The notes: generated by a model not told the origin, from the sequence alone. A DNA stretch of 64,000 nt from Verrucomicrobiaceae bacterium (GCA_024232965.1 JACKQF010000007.1:1-64000), one strand, 5' to 3'; shown: positions 44,632 to 53,364, numbered from the stretch's first letter. Translations and numbers: made by a program.

Positions 44632-45477
44632 TCATTTTTGACAAAGCAGGCATGCCACATCGGCATCACTTGTGTGATGCCCGAATACTGCAACGAGGCT
44701 TTTGTTGGCAGTTGAAGGTTTCTTCTTGATTCCCGAGGCAAGTATTTGCTGCCTTACAGAAGGCTCCAAGAGGCTCGAAAGCGGTGCATTCTCCATCCAT
44801 GTGAACTGCTTGTTTGGATCGTTCGGATCAATTGATTCATAATGCATAGCTTCCTGAAACTTTTCTGGATAAGTGTCATGCAAACGGACCCACTCATAAG
44901 GAGTCTGAAAGAAGCAAAAAGTGCAGCCTGAATTGGTCCTGCCCCACTTCATGAAGGTCGGGAGACCAAGACCACTGTCTTCGAGAATGCGGATAACACC
45001 TCGGTAATCGATGCCGGCTTCGCGAAGTGGATAACGAGTCTTGATGTTCGGCTTGGTGCTAATGTATCCGATGCGGTCTTCATCGGCTCGAAGGCCTACA
45101 TAACTGATAACCGGATCGTCCCCGACATGCGCCTCGAAGGGTTTCAGCTTGAGCATCTTCGTGCACCACCGATTCTGCGGTGATGGAAGGTAACCACCGA
45201 ATACTTTGTGCCAGTGATCGAATCCAGCTTTGGCATTGAGGTAGGTGATCTTGCTTCCGAGTTCTGCCTCAAGGCGAGCGAGGTATTCGTAGGTCTCTGG
45301 CAATTCCTTCTGTGTGTCGCAGAACAGGTATTCCATGTCGTCCTGCCGGAAATGCTCCAACCCTCGGATACGGCCCGCCATCAAGAGCGCCATGGCGGAG
45401 CTGTCTTTTCCTCCCGAAACGTTCAAGACGTGGCGGACAGGCTCATCACTGCCAAAGTTGGAGTCAGGGGGCTTCAT
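44632..45477 (-). CDS. PAPS-reductase-family sulfur transferase, SspD/DndC-like
   Basis: 281 residues. The PP-loop SGGKDS is at 21-26 (HVLNVSGGKDSSAMALLMAG). Cys105 in NRWCTKMLK, Cys185 and Cys188 in SGCTFCFF, and a CLLC near the end can hold a 4Fe-4S cluster. DndC and SspD use this chemistry to activate the DNA phosphate and insert sulfur. It follows the ATPase gene with a four-base overlap. A metabolic PAPS reductase is excluded by the context and the CxxC layout. The symbol is not given because the Dnd/Ssp split needs phylogeny. Confidence 0.88.
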   Translation of the reverse strand: MKPPDSNFGSDEPVRHVLNVSGGKDSSAMALLMAGRIRGLEHFRQDDMEYLFCDTQKELPETYEYLARLEAELGSKITYLNAKAGFDHWHKVFGGYLPSPQNRWCTKMLKLKPFEAHVGDDPVISYVGLRADEDRIGYISTKPNIKTRYPLREAGIDYRGVIRILEDSGLGLPTFMKWGRTNSGCTFCFFQTPYEWVRLHDTYPEKFQEAMHYESIDPNDPNKQFTWMENAPLSSLLEPSVRQQILASGIKKKPSTANKSLVAVFGHHTSDADVACLLCQK

Positions 45478-48400
45478 GAGGAGGAATCCATCATTTCCCA
45501 GAGGAGCTGGGAAATGGCAGCAATGGCTAGCTTTTTATCGTTCGGCATCTGGGCATGCAATTGTTTTCTTAGCGCAAGTGCGTCTTTTGCTTGTGAGGAG
45601 CTGAGATGAAACACTTGGTCACGTTCCTCTCCGGTCTTTTGGGTCAGAGCGATACGAACGGCATTTTCAGGTGCTTGCGAGCCTTCACCGAAGTGGAGGG
45701 ACTCGACTCGTTGGAATTGTTTCACCAGAGCGAGGACGCCCTCACGAAAAGCAGTCTCGTCCTTATCCCTCCATCGGGAGGGGGGGACGCGTGTCACCAA
45801 GCTGCCCAGTGCTTCCAACCAGACAGATTCCTCCGTGGCATCATCGATCAGCTTCAAGCTGAAGGCCCTCAACTCGGGATTCGTCACCCCGACAATCGCG
45901 GTTTCTGCTCTTTCAGAGACTGCCCGCCGCCAAGCCGAGAAGTCCACCCCCTTCTCGCCAAAGGCATCGAGAATGGTCTCGGTCATGCGCTTTCGGCATT
46001 CTGGCAGAGCACGCCTTAGCTCAGAAAGAGCCTGAGCCAATTTGGATGCCAGCTTCGAGGCTTCTCCTTTGCTGACTTCCCCCTTGAAGCCAAGTGCCTC
46101 CGGGATGGCTTTGAAAACCAAATCGGCAGGTTCCTCTGCCGCCAGGACATGTTTCCTCAGCTCAATGGCCTGGGGGCTGAGGTTGTCGGTGTTCTTGGCG
46201 TAGTCAGGCAGTTCGGCTACCATCAAACAGATGGGGCGAACGATGGAAAGCAGCTCAGTGCGCTCGGCACGCTCCAGCTTCACAACTTCGGCAAGGTGCG
46301 ACAGCAGCTCTCTTCTCATTCCGTGGATGCGGCAAAGCTGGAACTCAAACGTATGCGGTGCCTTAACGAGGCGCATTTTCAGAAACTCCTCAACATCACT
46401 GACAAAGCGCCCATCTTCATAGATGGCGAGTTCCGCCTCATGCTGAACATAGATGGCAACGAGCAGGATGGGGATCAACCCATCTCGCACACCAAAAGGC
46501 GGACGTCGAAGCTCGTGGATGATTCGATCTACCCGGATTCTTGCGTCCGGTTTGGCCTCCAGCATGTGAATGACATGTTCCAATGCGGGGCGCAGGTGCA
46601 GCGGGTCCTTTTCGGGGAACTCAATGCTCCAGCCATGACTCCTTTTAGAATGGATGCCAGATTCCTTCAGCACAGAGAGATAAAGTGACTTCTCAGGTGG
46701 TGCCTTGTCTTCTGGAAGTCCCAGATGGGGATCGTCTCCATGGTTCAACATGAGATCAAATAACCTCTGGCGGGCTGCAGCGGCTGCTGAACTCAGGGCA
46801 TTGCGATTCACCAGCTCGTTATGAACTTTGGGAGCATTAGGAAACAGACTGTCACAGAGCTTCGATAGGTAAGATTGCAGCGAACCACCACGCCCCAGGT
46901 CCTTCACAGCTTTGGAGTTGTAGAACCAGTGAATGCCAGACTGCTTATCCTGCGAAAGCCCACGGAACCCTACAAAGCGATGGAGGGCGTTTTCTAATGC
47001 CTGATTTGCATGGGCAATCTGCCGGGAAACTTCCTCAGCGGCAAAGCGGTCGTCCTTCAGCTCGGGTGTGTGGCGCTCGACATGATTCCACCGCTCCAGA
47101 TTCAGAAGGAAACCGTTCAAGACCTCCAGTGCCTCAGTCACTCCAAAGAGGACCTGCGAGTTTGCTGGCATGGTGGCAATCACCTTTTCCGCCCGTTTTC
47201 GTTGCTCATCCGTTTCACTCAAAACAATCACCATCAGGCCGTCGGCCGGGTGCTCTGGCTGGAAGGCATCTGCATCCGCTGTCAATTCATCGGGGGAGCA
47301 ATACCGAAGAGTGAATTGCCGAAGGTTGCCCGTCTGAATGTAGTGAGCGCGGGCGACAACCGGTCTCGCATCCAGTCGAGAACGAAGCAGTTCGCCCATG
47401 CTGGAGATTTGCTGGATGGACTCGGAAGCTTTTGCGAACTCGTGCTCCAAGTTGACACTCGAGTGCGACCACAGCGCATAGCCGCGCCTCGCTCCTCGGA
47501 AAAACAGGAGGTTTTCCTGCTTCAGCTTCGCTACAGCTCTTTTCAGACCCTCAGGATTGCCCAACGCAAGAGCAAGAAGCTCATCGCTCGGGAGAAGGTC
47601 TGCGGTGGAGTCGATGGTGTTAAGCACTCCTATTGTCTTCAGCACGCGCAGCTCCAGTTCGCGCTCGGTGGGGAAGCTCAGAATGACGGCATCGATGTGA
47701 CTCCAATGGCTGCGGAAGCTTTGGGCGCTGAGGCGGCTTCCAAAGTTCTGGGCTATGAAATCGTAAAACTCGGGCAGCCTGTAGATGAAGCTCAAAGTGG
47801 CCTCGTTCTGCGCGAAGTCCTGCAATGCGTGGGGTTCGGATGAGAGCAGGAAGCTAAACAGCGAGCGCTCATTCTGCCCGAAGCGCCGGAAAAACTTCGC
47901 GAGCACCGGAAGAACGGTGGGATGCAGCGGATACAAGCTGGGGGCCAGCTCAACGAGCGCGCTTTTCCCGGCATTGGCACCAAACAAACCAAGATCGACT
48001 GCTGAGCGCATGTCGGCATGAGCCTCCGACTTCCATCCACGCGGGCACTCGTCCTCTTTGACATTTAAAGCAGCGCTCAACAGAGCGGCGACCTGGCTCA
48101 ATGGCTGCGAAAAGACGATTTCCTCGAATCGCTCAGCTACTTTTTCCCATTCACGCTGGGCCTGTTCGGACAGCTTGTCAGCGTAGGTGCTGAAGCCCTG
48201 ATGAAGAAGTCCCACGGTAAAGAGGCAATTATCTCCACTGCGGGATGACGCCTCTCCCAACTGCTGGAGAAAATAAACATCCTGCTTCTCTGGGTTGAGC
48301 GCGGAGTATTCGAGAAACTTGCCCAGCTCATCAATGATGACGAGAACTCCATCGAAAAGGTCTTGCTGGCGCAGCTCCGCCGATGCCTGCATCAGCAACG

Positions 48401-48896
48401 CAATCACCCGCTGGTCGAGATTGGATTTGGGAGCAGCAAGGGTTTCGTCCACCGCAGTTCTGACCTTAAGTTTCTTCCGACCGTCGATGTTCTGGTGGAG
48501 CGCATTCGACAGCGCTGAGAGCAATGCCATGGACATTTGCTGCCGTGAGCCGGTGACCAATACAGGAAGGAACCCGCGACGAGAACGGGGAAGTCCCATG
48601 TCCGCCGGGAGTCCGCGCAGGTGCTTGGGCAGTTCCGAGCTGTTGGGAGAGAGCAGGTTCGCCAGCAGCAAAGCAAAGCTCGACTTGCCTGAGCCGAAGT
48701 CACCGGTGACGCGCCATGAGCGCTGACCGGATATAGAGCGGGTGCCTTTCAATAGGCGAGAAAGGTTTATCCGCGTGTCATGAGTCAAAACATACCCCCC
48801 GAGAGCCTCGGGGTCACGGAAGTCACGCTCAAGCTGTGCCGACCGCAGGAAGCGGGGGCTGATTCGAAGGATGTTGTTAATGGAGCGCGATGCCAT
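45474..48896 (-). CDS. Large P-loop ATPase, SspC-like
   Basis: 1140 residues. Walker A RVTGDFGSGKSSFALLLA (GDFGSGKSS at 65-73) and Walker B GVLVIIDELGKFLEYS (184-190) are both complete, in the N-terminal 200 residues. The remaining 900 residues are helical and not recognised. In the Ssp system the ATPase SspC acts with SspB and SspD to place sulfur at single-strand sites; size and gene order (DUF4007 - ATPase - PAPS reductase) agree. It overlaps both neighbours by 3-4 bases. Resemblance to BREX BrxC-type ATPases is the alternative. Confidence 0.72.
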   Translation of the reverse strand: MASRSINNILRISPRFLRSAQLERDFRDPEALGGYVLTHDTRINLSRLLKGTRSISGQRSWRVTGDFGSGKSSFALLLANLLSPNSSELPKHLRGLPADMGLPRSRRGFLPVLVTGSRQQMSMALLSALSNALHQNIDGRKKLKVRTAVDETLAAPKSNLDQRVIALLMQASAELRQQDLFDGVLVIIDELGKFLEYSALNPEKQDVYFLQQLGEASSRSGDNCLFTVGLLHQGFSTYADKLSEQAQREWEKVAERFEEIVFSQPLSQVAALLSAALNVKEDECPRGWKSEAHADMRSAVDLGLFGANAGKSALVELAPSLYPLHPTVLPVLAKFFRRFGQNERSLFSFLLSSEPHALQDFAQNEATLSFIYRLPEFYDFIAQNFGSRLSAQSFRSHWSHIDAVILSFPTERELELRVLKTIGVLNTIDSTADLLPSDELLALALGNPEGLKRAVAKLKQENLLFFRGARRGYALWSHSSVNLEHEFAKASESIQQISSMGELLRSRLDARPVVARAHYIQTGNLRQFTLRYCSPDELTADADAFQPEHPADGLMVIVLSETDEQRKRAEKVIATMPANSQVLFGVTEALEVLNGFLLNLERWNHVERHTPELKDDRFAAEEVSRQIAHANQALENALHRFVGFRGLSQDKQSGIHWFYNSKAVKDLGRGGSLQSYLSKLCDSLFPNAPKVHNELVNRNALSSAAAAARQRLFDLMLNHGDDPHLGLPEDKAPPEKSLYLSVLKESGIHSKRSHGWSIEFPEKDPLHLRPALEHVIHMLEAKPDARIRVDRIIHELRRPPFGVRDGLIPILLVAIYVQHEAELAIYEDGRFVSDVEEFLKMRLVKAPHTFEFQLCRIHGMRRELLSHLAEVVKLERAERTELLSIVRPICLMVAELPDYAKNTDNLSPQAIELRKHVLAAEEPADLVFKAIPEALGFKGEVSKGEASKLASKLAQALSELRRALPECRKRMTETILDAFGEKGVDFSAWRRAVSERAETAIVGVTNPELRAFSLKLIDDATEESVWLEALGSLVTRVPPSRWRDKDETAFREGVLALVKQFQRVESLHFGEGSQAPENAVRIALTQKTGEERDQVFHLSSSQAKDALALRKQLHAQMPNDKKLAIAAISQLLWEMMDSSS

Positions 48897-49837
48897 CAGT
48901 CGGAGACGTAAATGTTTTCAAGGAAATCGAACGCATCGGCTTTGCCGGAGCGGGTCACCTGCTGGAGCGTTGCAGACTCTTGGAAGGCAAGCGCTCCATT
49001 GGTGGTCTGCTTGATCTGATCGAGGTAGTGGCGGACGGCGGCTTCCGGCAGCTTGAAGACTTGCCCAGGACTTCCTTCACCTACCGCCACCGCGCCAAAT
49101 GAGATGGTTTGCTCGTTGGCGTGTTCGTTTTGCCAGAAATCGTTGAGGCAGTAGGCAAAGAGGGCGGGCGAAATGCTCGGCTTCTCCTCGACCGCGAAGG
49201 AGAAGATCAATTCTCGCTGTCCCGTTCGGATGTCCGTGCGTTCACCGGAGCGGCGGAGCAGGCCCAGTTCGACAAAGGGGCTGTCGAGATTATCCTCGGC
49301 GACTTCGCCTTTGCGGCCTCGGGTGGGGATGTAACTGTTAATGAACACACGCAGGCCGTCTTCGTTCGTCCGGTCTGAAAGGCTCTGTGACTTCGCCGGG
49401 AGGTTCTTCTTCAGGAATCCGAATGCCTCGGCCTCTGTGAACTCAGCGCGATGCCAATGGTTGAGCATCTGCACCCACTGGTAGATGGGGCCAGTGGGGT
49501 TGGTGGCAATCTTCCAATGCAGAAGCCAAAGAGTCGCAGGATGCTCCAAATACTGGTCGTAGCCATCATGACCCAGCAGATCCCGTCCGAAGGGGGAGAC
49601 TGCATAACCTTTTGAATCGCCTAGAGACTCTATGACTCCGGCTGTCTCCGCCCAGAAACGAATCGAGCGAACCATGTTTTTTCCCACGCCGAGCCGGACC
49701 ATGGCGTCGTCCTCGTCGCTGAACAGCTTGGCGTTTCGTCCATCGCTCAGGTGCGTCACTGCCTTGGGGAGCCATGCATACCGGCAAACGAAGGTTTCGT
49801 GGCCTGAATAGCGGAAGCTGGATTTCGTCTGAGACAT
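48896..49837 (-). CDS. DUF4007-family protein, SspB-like
   Basis: 313 residues. Starts MSQTKSSFRYSGHETFVCRYAWLPKAV, then VRLGVGKNMVRSIRFWAETA, the hallmark of DUF4007. To my knowledge DUF4007 is found in SspB, the nickase of single-strand DNA phosphorothioation; this link is from memory. It is the first gene of the operon and its end overlaps the ATPase gene (ATGA). A possible promoter lies 27 to 55 bases before the ATG. A separate WYL-domain gene lies divergently 353 bases away. I cannot point to the nuclease residues. Confidence 0.8.
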   Translation of the reverse strand: MSQTKSSFRYSGHETFVCRYAWLPKAVTHLSDGRNAKLFSDEDDAMVRLGVGKNMVRSIRFWAETAGVIESLGDSKGYAVSPFGRDLLGHDGYDQYLEHPATLWLLHWKIATNPTGPIYQWVQMLNHWHRAEFTEAEAFGFLKKNLPAKSQSLSDRTNEDGLRVFINSYIPTRGRKGEVAEDNLDSPFVELGLLRRSGERTDIRTGQRELIFSFAVEEKPSISPALFAYCLNDFWQNEHANEQTISFGAVAVGEGSPGQVFKLPEAAVRHYLDQIKQTTNGALAFQESATLQQVTRSGKADAFDFLENIYVSD

Positions 49838-50190
49838 TTAATTCTTATTATGGCGGATTGACCATCTAAGCTCTGTATCGGCTGAGATGCAAGGACTCGT
49901 GATGGCTTTGCACAAAATGAGCAGGGAATACTTTGATCGTTCTACTTGCTCGCTCTTGAGAGGCTACGGCCCCATAAATAGATCCTCCTCGACGGCCCAT
50001 TGATAATTGGTCGGACAGTCATTTATGGCGGGGTGCACTTTAACATGTGGACTCAGAGCTCTGCATCCGAGTGCTCGACCTATGAGCGAGCTCTGGACCA
50101 TAAATCGATCCTCAATCGGCAGTTGCAAACGCGATTTGAACTGCGCTCGGCGAAGCGGTCTATTGCAGTTTTTAGACTAGCGGGTCTTCT
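49838..50190. promoter_or_regulatory. Intergenic control region with CCATAAAT repeats
   Basis: 353 bases between the divergent DUF4007 and WYL genes. CCATAAATaGATCCTC (49972-49987) recurs as CCATAAATcGATCCTC (50098-50113), 15 of 16 alike, and ATTTATGG (50021-50028) is the inverted core. Such repeats could bind a WYL-type regulator. No gene is seen in the region, and no HTH-coding sequence precedes the WYL domain. Confidence 0.5.
49864..49892 (-). promoter_or_regulatory. Possible promoter of the phosphorothioation operon
   Basis: On the minus strand TTGCAT, 17 bases, then TTAGAT, about 27 bases before the DUF4007 gene's ATG. The match to the sigma-70 form is fair. It is the only candidate in the intergenic region with good spacing. 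Confidence 0.4.
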
Positions 50191-50832
50191 TTGGCTTCTT
50201 CTTTGCGGACCCATCTGATCCATGGAGAGGCGTTTTCGGTGAAGGCTTGTGGTGTGCTGCCTGCTGATGTGACGCTGTTCGGGGATTTGCTCGATGCGGT
50301 GATGGCGAAGCGGGAGGTGTGTTTTGATTATCACAAGCTCACCGGTTCAAAACCGGAGCACCGCACCGTCCAGCCCTACCATGTGGGCCAGATCGAGCAC
50401 GGCTGGTATCTGTTGGCGTATGATTCGAAGCGGAAAGGGATGCGAACCTTCGCCCTTCAGCGCATCACGAATCTCGTGGTCCAAAGGGCCAAATTCGTCA
50501 GGGACCCGGGATTCAACGCCAAGGACCATCTTGGGGACGGGTTCGGCGTGTGGAGTTATGAAGGGACGAGCAACCATGCGCATGAGATCCAGATCCGGTT
50601 TGAAGGTTACGCGGCGCGGGTGGTGGCAGAGCGGATGTGGCATTCGACGCAGGAGATCAAGTCCCTCAAAGCCGATGGCAGCGTGATCGAGTTTCAGGCC
50701 CGGCTTTCGGGGCTGGAGGAAATCACACGCTGGGTGCTAAGCTGGGGCAGCAAGGCAACGGTGCTCGGTCCCCCAGAACTGAAGAAGCGGGTTAGAGTCG
50801 AGGTTGAGAGGATGATGGAGAGATGCAAATGA
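50191..50832 (+). CDS. WYL-domain regulator lacking its N-terminal HTH (truncated or remnant)
   Basis: 213 residues counted from a TTG; a GTG at 50239 is also possible, and no ATG start fits the frame. The WYL domain is clear: KREVCFDYHKLTGSKPEHRT, VQPYHVGQIEHGWYLLAYD, then MRTFALQRITNLVV, and the C-terminal WCX-like part to LKKRVRVEVERMM. Full WYL regulators (about 320 residues, such as BrxR/CapW) have a winged HTH first; here it is missing and cannot be found upstream. It may still work as a ligand-sensing partner, or be decayed. WYL regulators commonly guard defence islands. Confidence 0.65.
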   Translation: MASSLRTHLIHGEAFSVKACGVLPADVTLFGDLLDAVMAKREVCFDYHKLTGSKPEHRTVQPYHVGQIEHGWYLLAYDSKRKGMRTFALQRITNLVVQRAKFVRDPGFNAKDHLGDGFGVWSYEGTSNHAHEIQIRFEGYAARVVAERMWHSTQEIKSLKADGSVIEFQARLSGLEEITRWVLSWGSKATVLGPPELKKRVRVEVERMMERCK

Positions 50833-50992
50833 GCTTTGGTAAAAGCACAAGATTTCGGCTCAATCGATCCAACATCCGGCTGTGAGCTTTGGTGCGACTG
50901 CTGGCAGCTAAAAAAGAGACCCCCGCATGGCGCGAAGATCTTTTTCCTGGCTCGCCTGCCGCAGCTTGATCCTTTGTGGGAGTCAAGAACGG

Positions 50993-51142
50993 TCAGGCTG
51001 ACAGACCGACGTAGGTGTCCAGGAGGCCATGGAGAGCTTCGGTACGCTTTGGCAATTCGGACAGATTGCCTTCCTTGAGCGATTCCGTGAAGGCGTTGAA
51101 CAGGCTCCAGACATTGCGCTCTTCAAAGGCGGCATGGCGGGG
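50993..51142 (-). pseudogene. 3' fragment of a probable DUF932 (phage/plasmid-type) gene
   Basis: Minus-strand reading RHAAFEERNVWSLFNAFTES, then LPKRTEALHGLLDTY and a TGA stop. The block NVWSLFNAFTE and RTEALHGLLD resemble the end of DUF932 proteins, common on plasmids and phages. Upstream of it the sequence turns into the dispersed repeat, so the gene was cut there. No start remains. Confidence 0.45.
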
Positions 51143-51156
51143 CTGCCTCCATTCGT

Positions 51157-51500
51157 GGAGGGTGGGCTTTCAAGCCTACCGATGGACTGGGGCTTTCAGC
51201 CTCCAGTCATTTGGACGCCAGGCTAAAAGCCCCGCGCCGTTGACAGGCCGGAGGCCTATCCTCCGTGCTGCTCTGCTAGGGCGTCATGAATTCGGTGATG
51301 GCTTTTTGGGTTGTGGGATCGGTGGTTTGGAGGGTAGGCTTCCGAGCCTGCCGATGGACTGGGGCTTTCAGCCTCCAGTCATTTGGACGCTAGGCTAAAA
51401 GCCCCGCGCCGTTGACAGGCCGGAGGCCTATCCTCCGTGCTGCTCGGCTAGGGCGTCAGGAAAGCGGCGATGGCTTTTTGGAGGGCGGGATCGGTGGTTT
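51157..51500. repeat. Tandem pair of a 172-bp repeat including a gene's 3' end
   Basis: Two units, 51157-51328 and 51329-51500, about 90 percent alike by eye. Each has GGAGGGTGGGCTTTC or the like, a hairpin GACTGG-GGCT-TTC-AGCC, AGGCTAAAAGCC, and then GCTAGGGCGTCA. The second unit runs into the last 16 codons of the gene at 51448; the first carries a diverged copy of the same codons (TTDPTTQKAITEFMTP against TTDPALQKAIAAFLTP). A 40-base part recurs at 37391. Between 50833 and here there is otherwise only the DUF932 fragment. Confidence 0.85.
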
Positions 51501-52863
51501 GGGTGGCGAGCTTTTGGAGTGATTGGCGGATGGTTTGGGCTTCCGCGCTGTTGCTGGTTTTCAATGGGAGGATGCTGCGCAAGATCTGGAGGCGGCTGGG
51601 GACGCCGGGGTGGTTTGCGAGCTCCAGTGGGTATTGGTCGATGGCTTGAGCGGCCGCCTTGAGGGCGTTGGTGGTGAATTCTTCGCCATCAGCTTGGAGT
51701 CGGATGCTGGCGAGAATTTCTGCCTGCTTGGCCATGATCCAGGCGGGGCCGGGATCGTCTGGGAGTGTGAGTTCTAGTGTGCCGCGTGCGTCTCTGAGCG
51801 CACTGCGTGCATCGTCTTGGGTGCCGGGCATGGTGGCTAGGCTGAGCGCGCGCGCTGCAAGGGATTCGGCACGTTCGGTGAGCCGGCGTTCGGCGATTCG
51901 GACATCGACTTTACCGGTGCCGATCTTGCCGGTGCGAGTGCCTAATGCGTTGCTGAAGGCGGTGACGGCTGATTGCCAAGCATCGGCCTTTTGGTTTCGC
52001 TGGGCTTGCTCGTAAAGGACTAGGCCGAGCGTGTGCTGGATGGTGGCGTTAAACTCTGCATCGGTTTCTGCGTTCACCTTGTCCGCTGCAACGCCTGCTG
52101 CCTCCCGTGCGGCGTCGAGCTGCGTGGTGTCTGATTCAAGAATGGCGAGGCGGAGGTGAAAGCTGCCCTGCAACCACTGGGTCGCTGCGGCTTCGGAGGG
52201 CAGGGCGGGGAGGAGTCGCGCAGCTTCGGTGGCTGCGGCGAGACCGGCACGGAGTTCGGCGTTGAGGTCTTCTGGGAAAAAGTTCGCGCGTGACCAGTGC
52301 CAGAGCGCTAGGTCCATCCAGAGGTCTCTCCGCAGTTGAGGTTGGCTATTTTTGAGGGCTTCAATGGCCTGATGGTAATGCGCGGCGGGATCGCCGAATT
52401 CACCGCGCCATTCGGCATCTGCGGTGCGGCGATAGAGGCGCGCGATCTCTTCGGGTGTGAAGGGGTTGGGTGCTTGGTTGGCAAGGCGGAGGTTCAGCGC
52501 GGCGGCGGCGTCGAGCGTTCCTCCGAGCAGCAGGCCCTCTGCGCGGAAGGCCTGATCGCGGGCATTGGCGGCGCGACGGACGAGTCCCTTGACGCCTTCG
52601 CGGGAGATCTCGCTGCGCCAAGCGACCTCTTCTTGGATTTCCCAAAGATCGCGATCATTGATGCTGCGACCCTGCCGCCTCTGTTCGATGCGCCAGAGTT
52701 CTTCCTCTTGGAGGAGGCGGCTCAGGCCGATGCCGGTTTCTTTTTTGGGAGCGGAAGAATACAGTACAGCCAAGGCGACCAGCAGCGCGACGAAGAGAAA
52801 CACCGCCACGGCCCATGCCCGACCGATGGCGGGGTCACGGGGGGTTGGCTGGGCGGAGTTCAC
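51448..52863 (-). CDS. Membrane-anchored helical (TPR-like) protein
   Basis: 471 residues. One membrane helix at about 14-36 (AWAVAVFLFVALLVALAVLY), then a long soluble, alanine-rich helical body with TPR-like repeats (ARLYRRTADAEWRGEFGDPA, HYHQAIEALKNSQPQ). I recognise no family. It probably faces the periplasm or serves as a scaffold. The last 16 codons lie inside the tandem repeat and have a duplicate just downstream of the stop. It is followed upstream by a YqeY gene on the same strand, 45 bases away. Confidence 0.65.
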   Translation of the reverse strand: MNSAQPTPRDPAIGRAWAVAVFLFVALLVALAVLYSSAPKKETGIGLSRLLQEEELWRIEQRRQGRSINDRDLWEIQEEVAWRSEISREGVKGLVRRAANARDQAFRAEGLLLGGTLDAAAALNLRLANQAPNPFTPEEIARLYRRTADAEWRGEFGDPAAHYHQAIEALKNSQPQLRRDLWMDLALWHWSRANFFPEDLNAELRAGLAAATEAARLLPALPSEAAATQWLQGSFHLRLAILESDTTQLDAAREAAGVAADKVNAETDAEFNATIQHTLGLVLYEQAQRNQKADAWQSAVTAFSNALGTRTGKIGTGKVDVRIAERRLTERAESLAARALSLATMPGTQDDARSALRDARGTLELTLPDDPGPAWIMAKQAEILASIRLQADGEEFTTNALKAAAQAIDQYPLELANHPGVPSRLQILRSILPLKTSNSAEAQTIRQSLQKLATQTTDPALQKAIAAFLTP

Positions 52864-52908
52864 GGTGGGGAAGTTCCGCCAGGGCTTGGCGATCGTTCTG
52901 TGCGGCGG

Positions 52909-53364
52909 CTACTGCAACCGCTTGCCGACTTCGGCAGAAAGGGCGCGATTATCGGCGCGGCCAGCGGCGCGTTCTTGCAGCACCTTCATGACGCCACCCA
53001 TGTCCTTTTTGGAAGTGGCACCGACTTCGGCGATCACGGCTTCGACGAGCGCGGTGAGTTCGTCAGCGCTCATTCCAGAAGGGAGATATTTTTCGATGGC
53101 GGCGATCTCTGTCTTTAGGGCATCGGTACTGTCGGCGCGGCCTGCTTGTTCGAATCCGGCGAGGGAGTCTTGGAGCTTTTTGAGTTCCTTGCGGACGACA
53201 GCGATGGCTTCCGTTTCGTCTAGCTGGCCGTCGGCACCGCCTTTTTCAATGGCTGCGTACTTGATCGCGGACTTGAGGTTGCGGGTGACATTCAGCGTGA
53301 TGCTGTTTTTCGCCTTCATGGCGGTTTTCATGTCTTCAGTCAGGCGTTCGGCGATGGTGCTCAT
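52909..53364 (-). CDS. GatB/YqeY domain-containing protein
   Basis: 151 residues from the ATG giving MSTIAERLTEDMKTAMKAKN, the YqeY N-terminus; an upstream frame of 34 codons has no similarity. Residues 20-75 (NVTRNLKSAIKYAAIEKGG) and the C-terminal GATSKKDMGGVMKVLQERAA match the YqeY fold, shared with the tail domain of the tRNA amidotransferase GatB. It may bind tRNA; its role is not known. It is divergent from the Ski2-like helicase 85 bases away and co-directional with the helical protein downstream. Confidence 0.9.
   Translation of the reverse strand: MSTIAERLTEDMKTAMKAKNSITLNVTRNLKSAIKYAAIEKGGADGQLDETEAIAVVRKELKKLQDSLAGFEQAGRADSTDALKTEIAAIEKYLPSGMSADELTALVEAVIAEVGATSKKDMGGVMKVLQERAAGRADNRALSAEVGKRLQ

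Noticed and set aside
45474..48896. BREX type 4 (BrxC with BrxP) instead of Ssp
   Set aside because: No PglZ or BrxL gene is present, and DUF4007 at the operon head fits Ssp better; phylogeny would be needed to be sure.
49838..51500. CRISPR array at the island edge
   Set aside because: The repeats are too few, too long and tandem without spacers.
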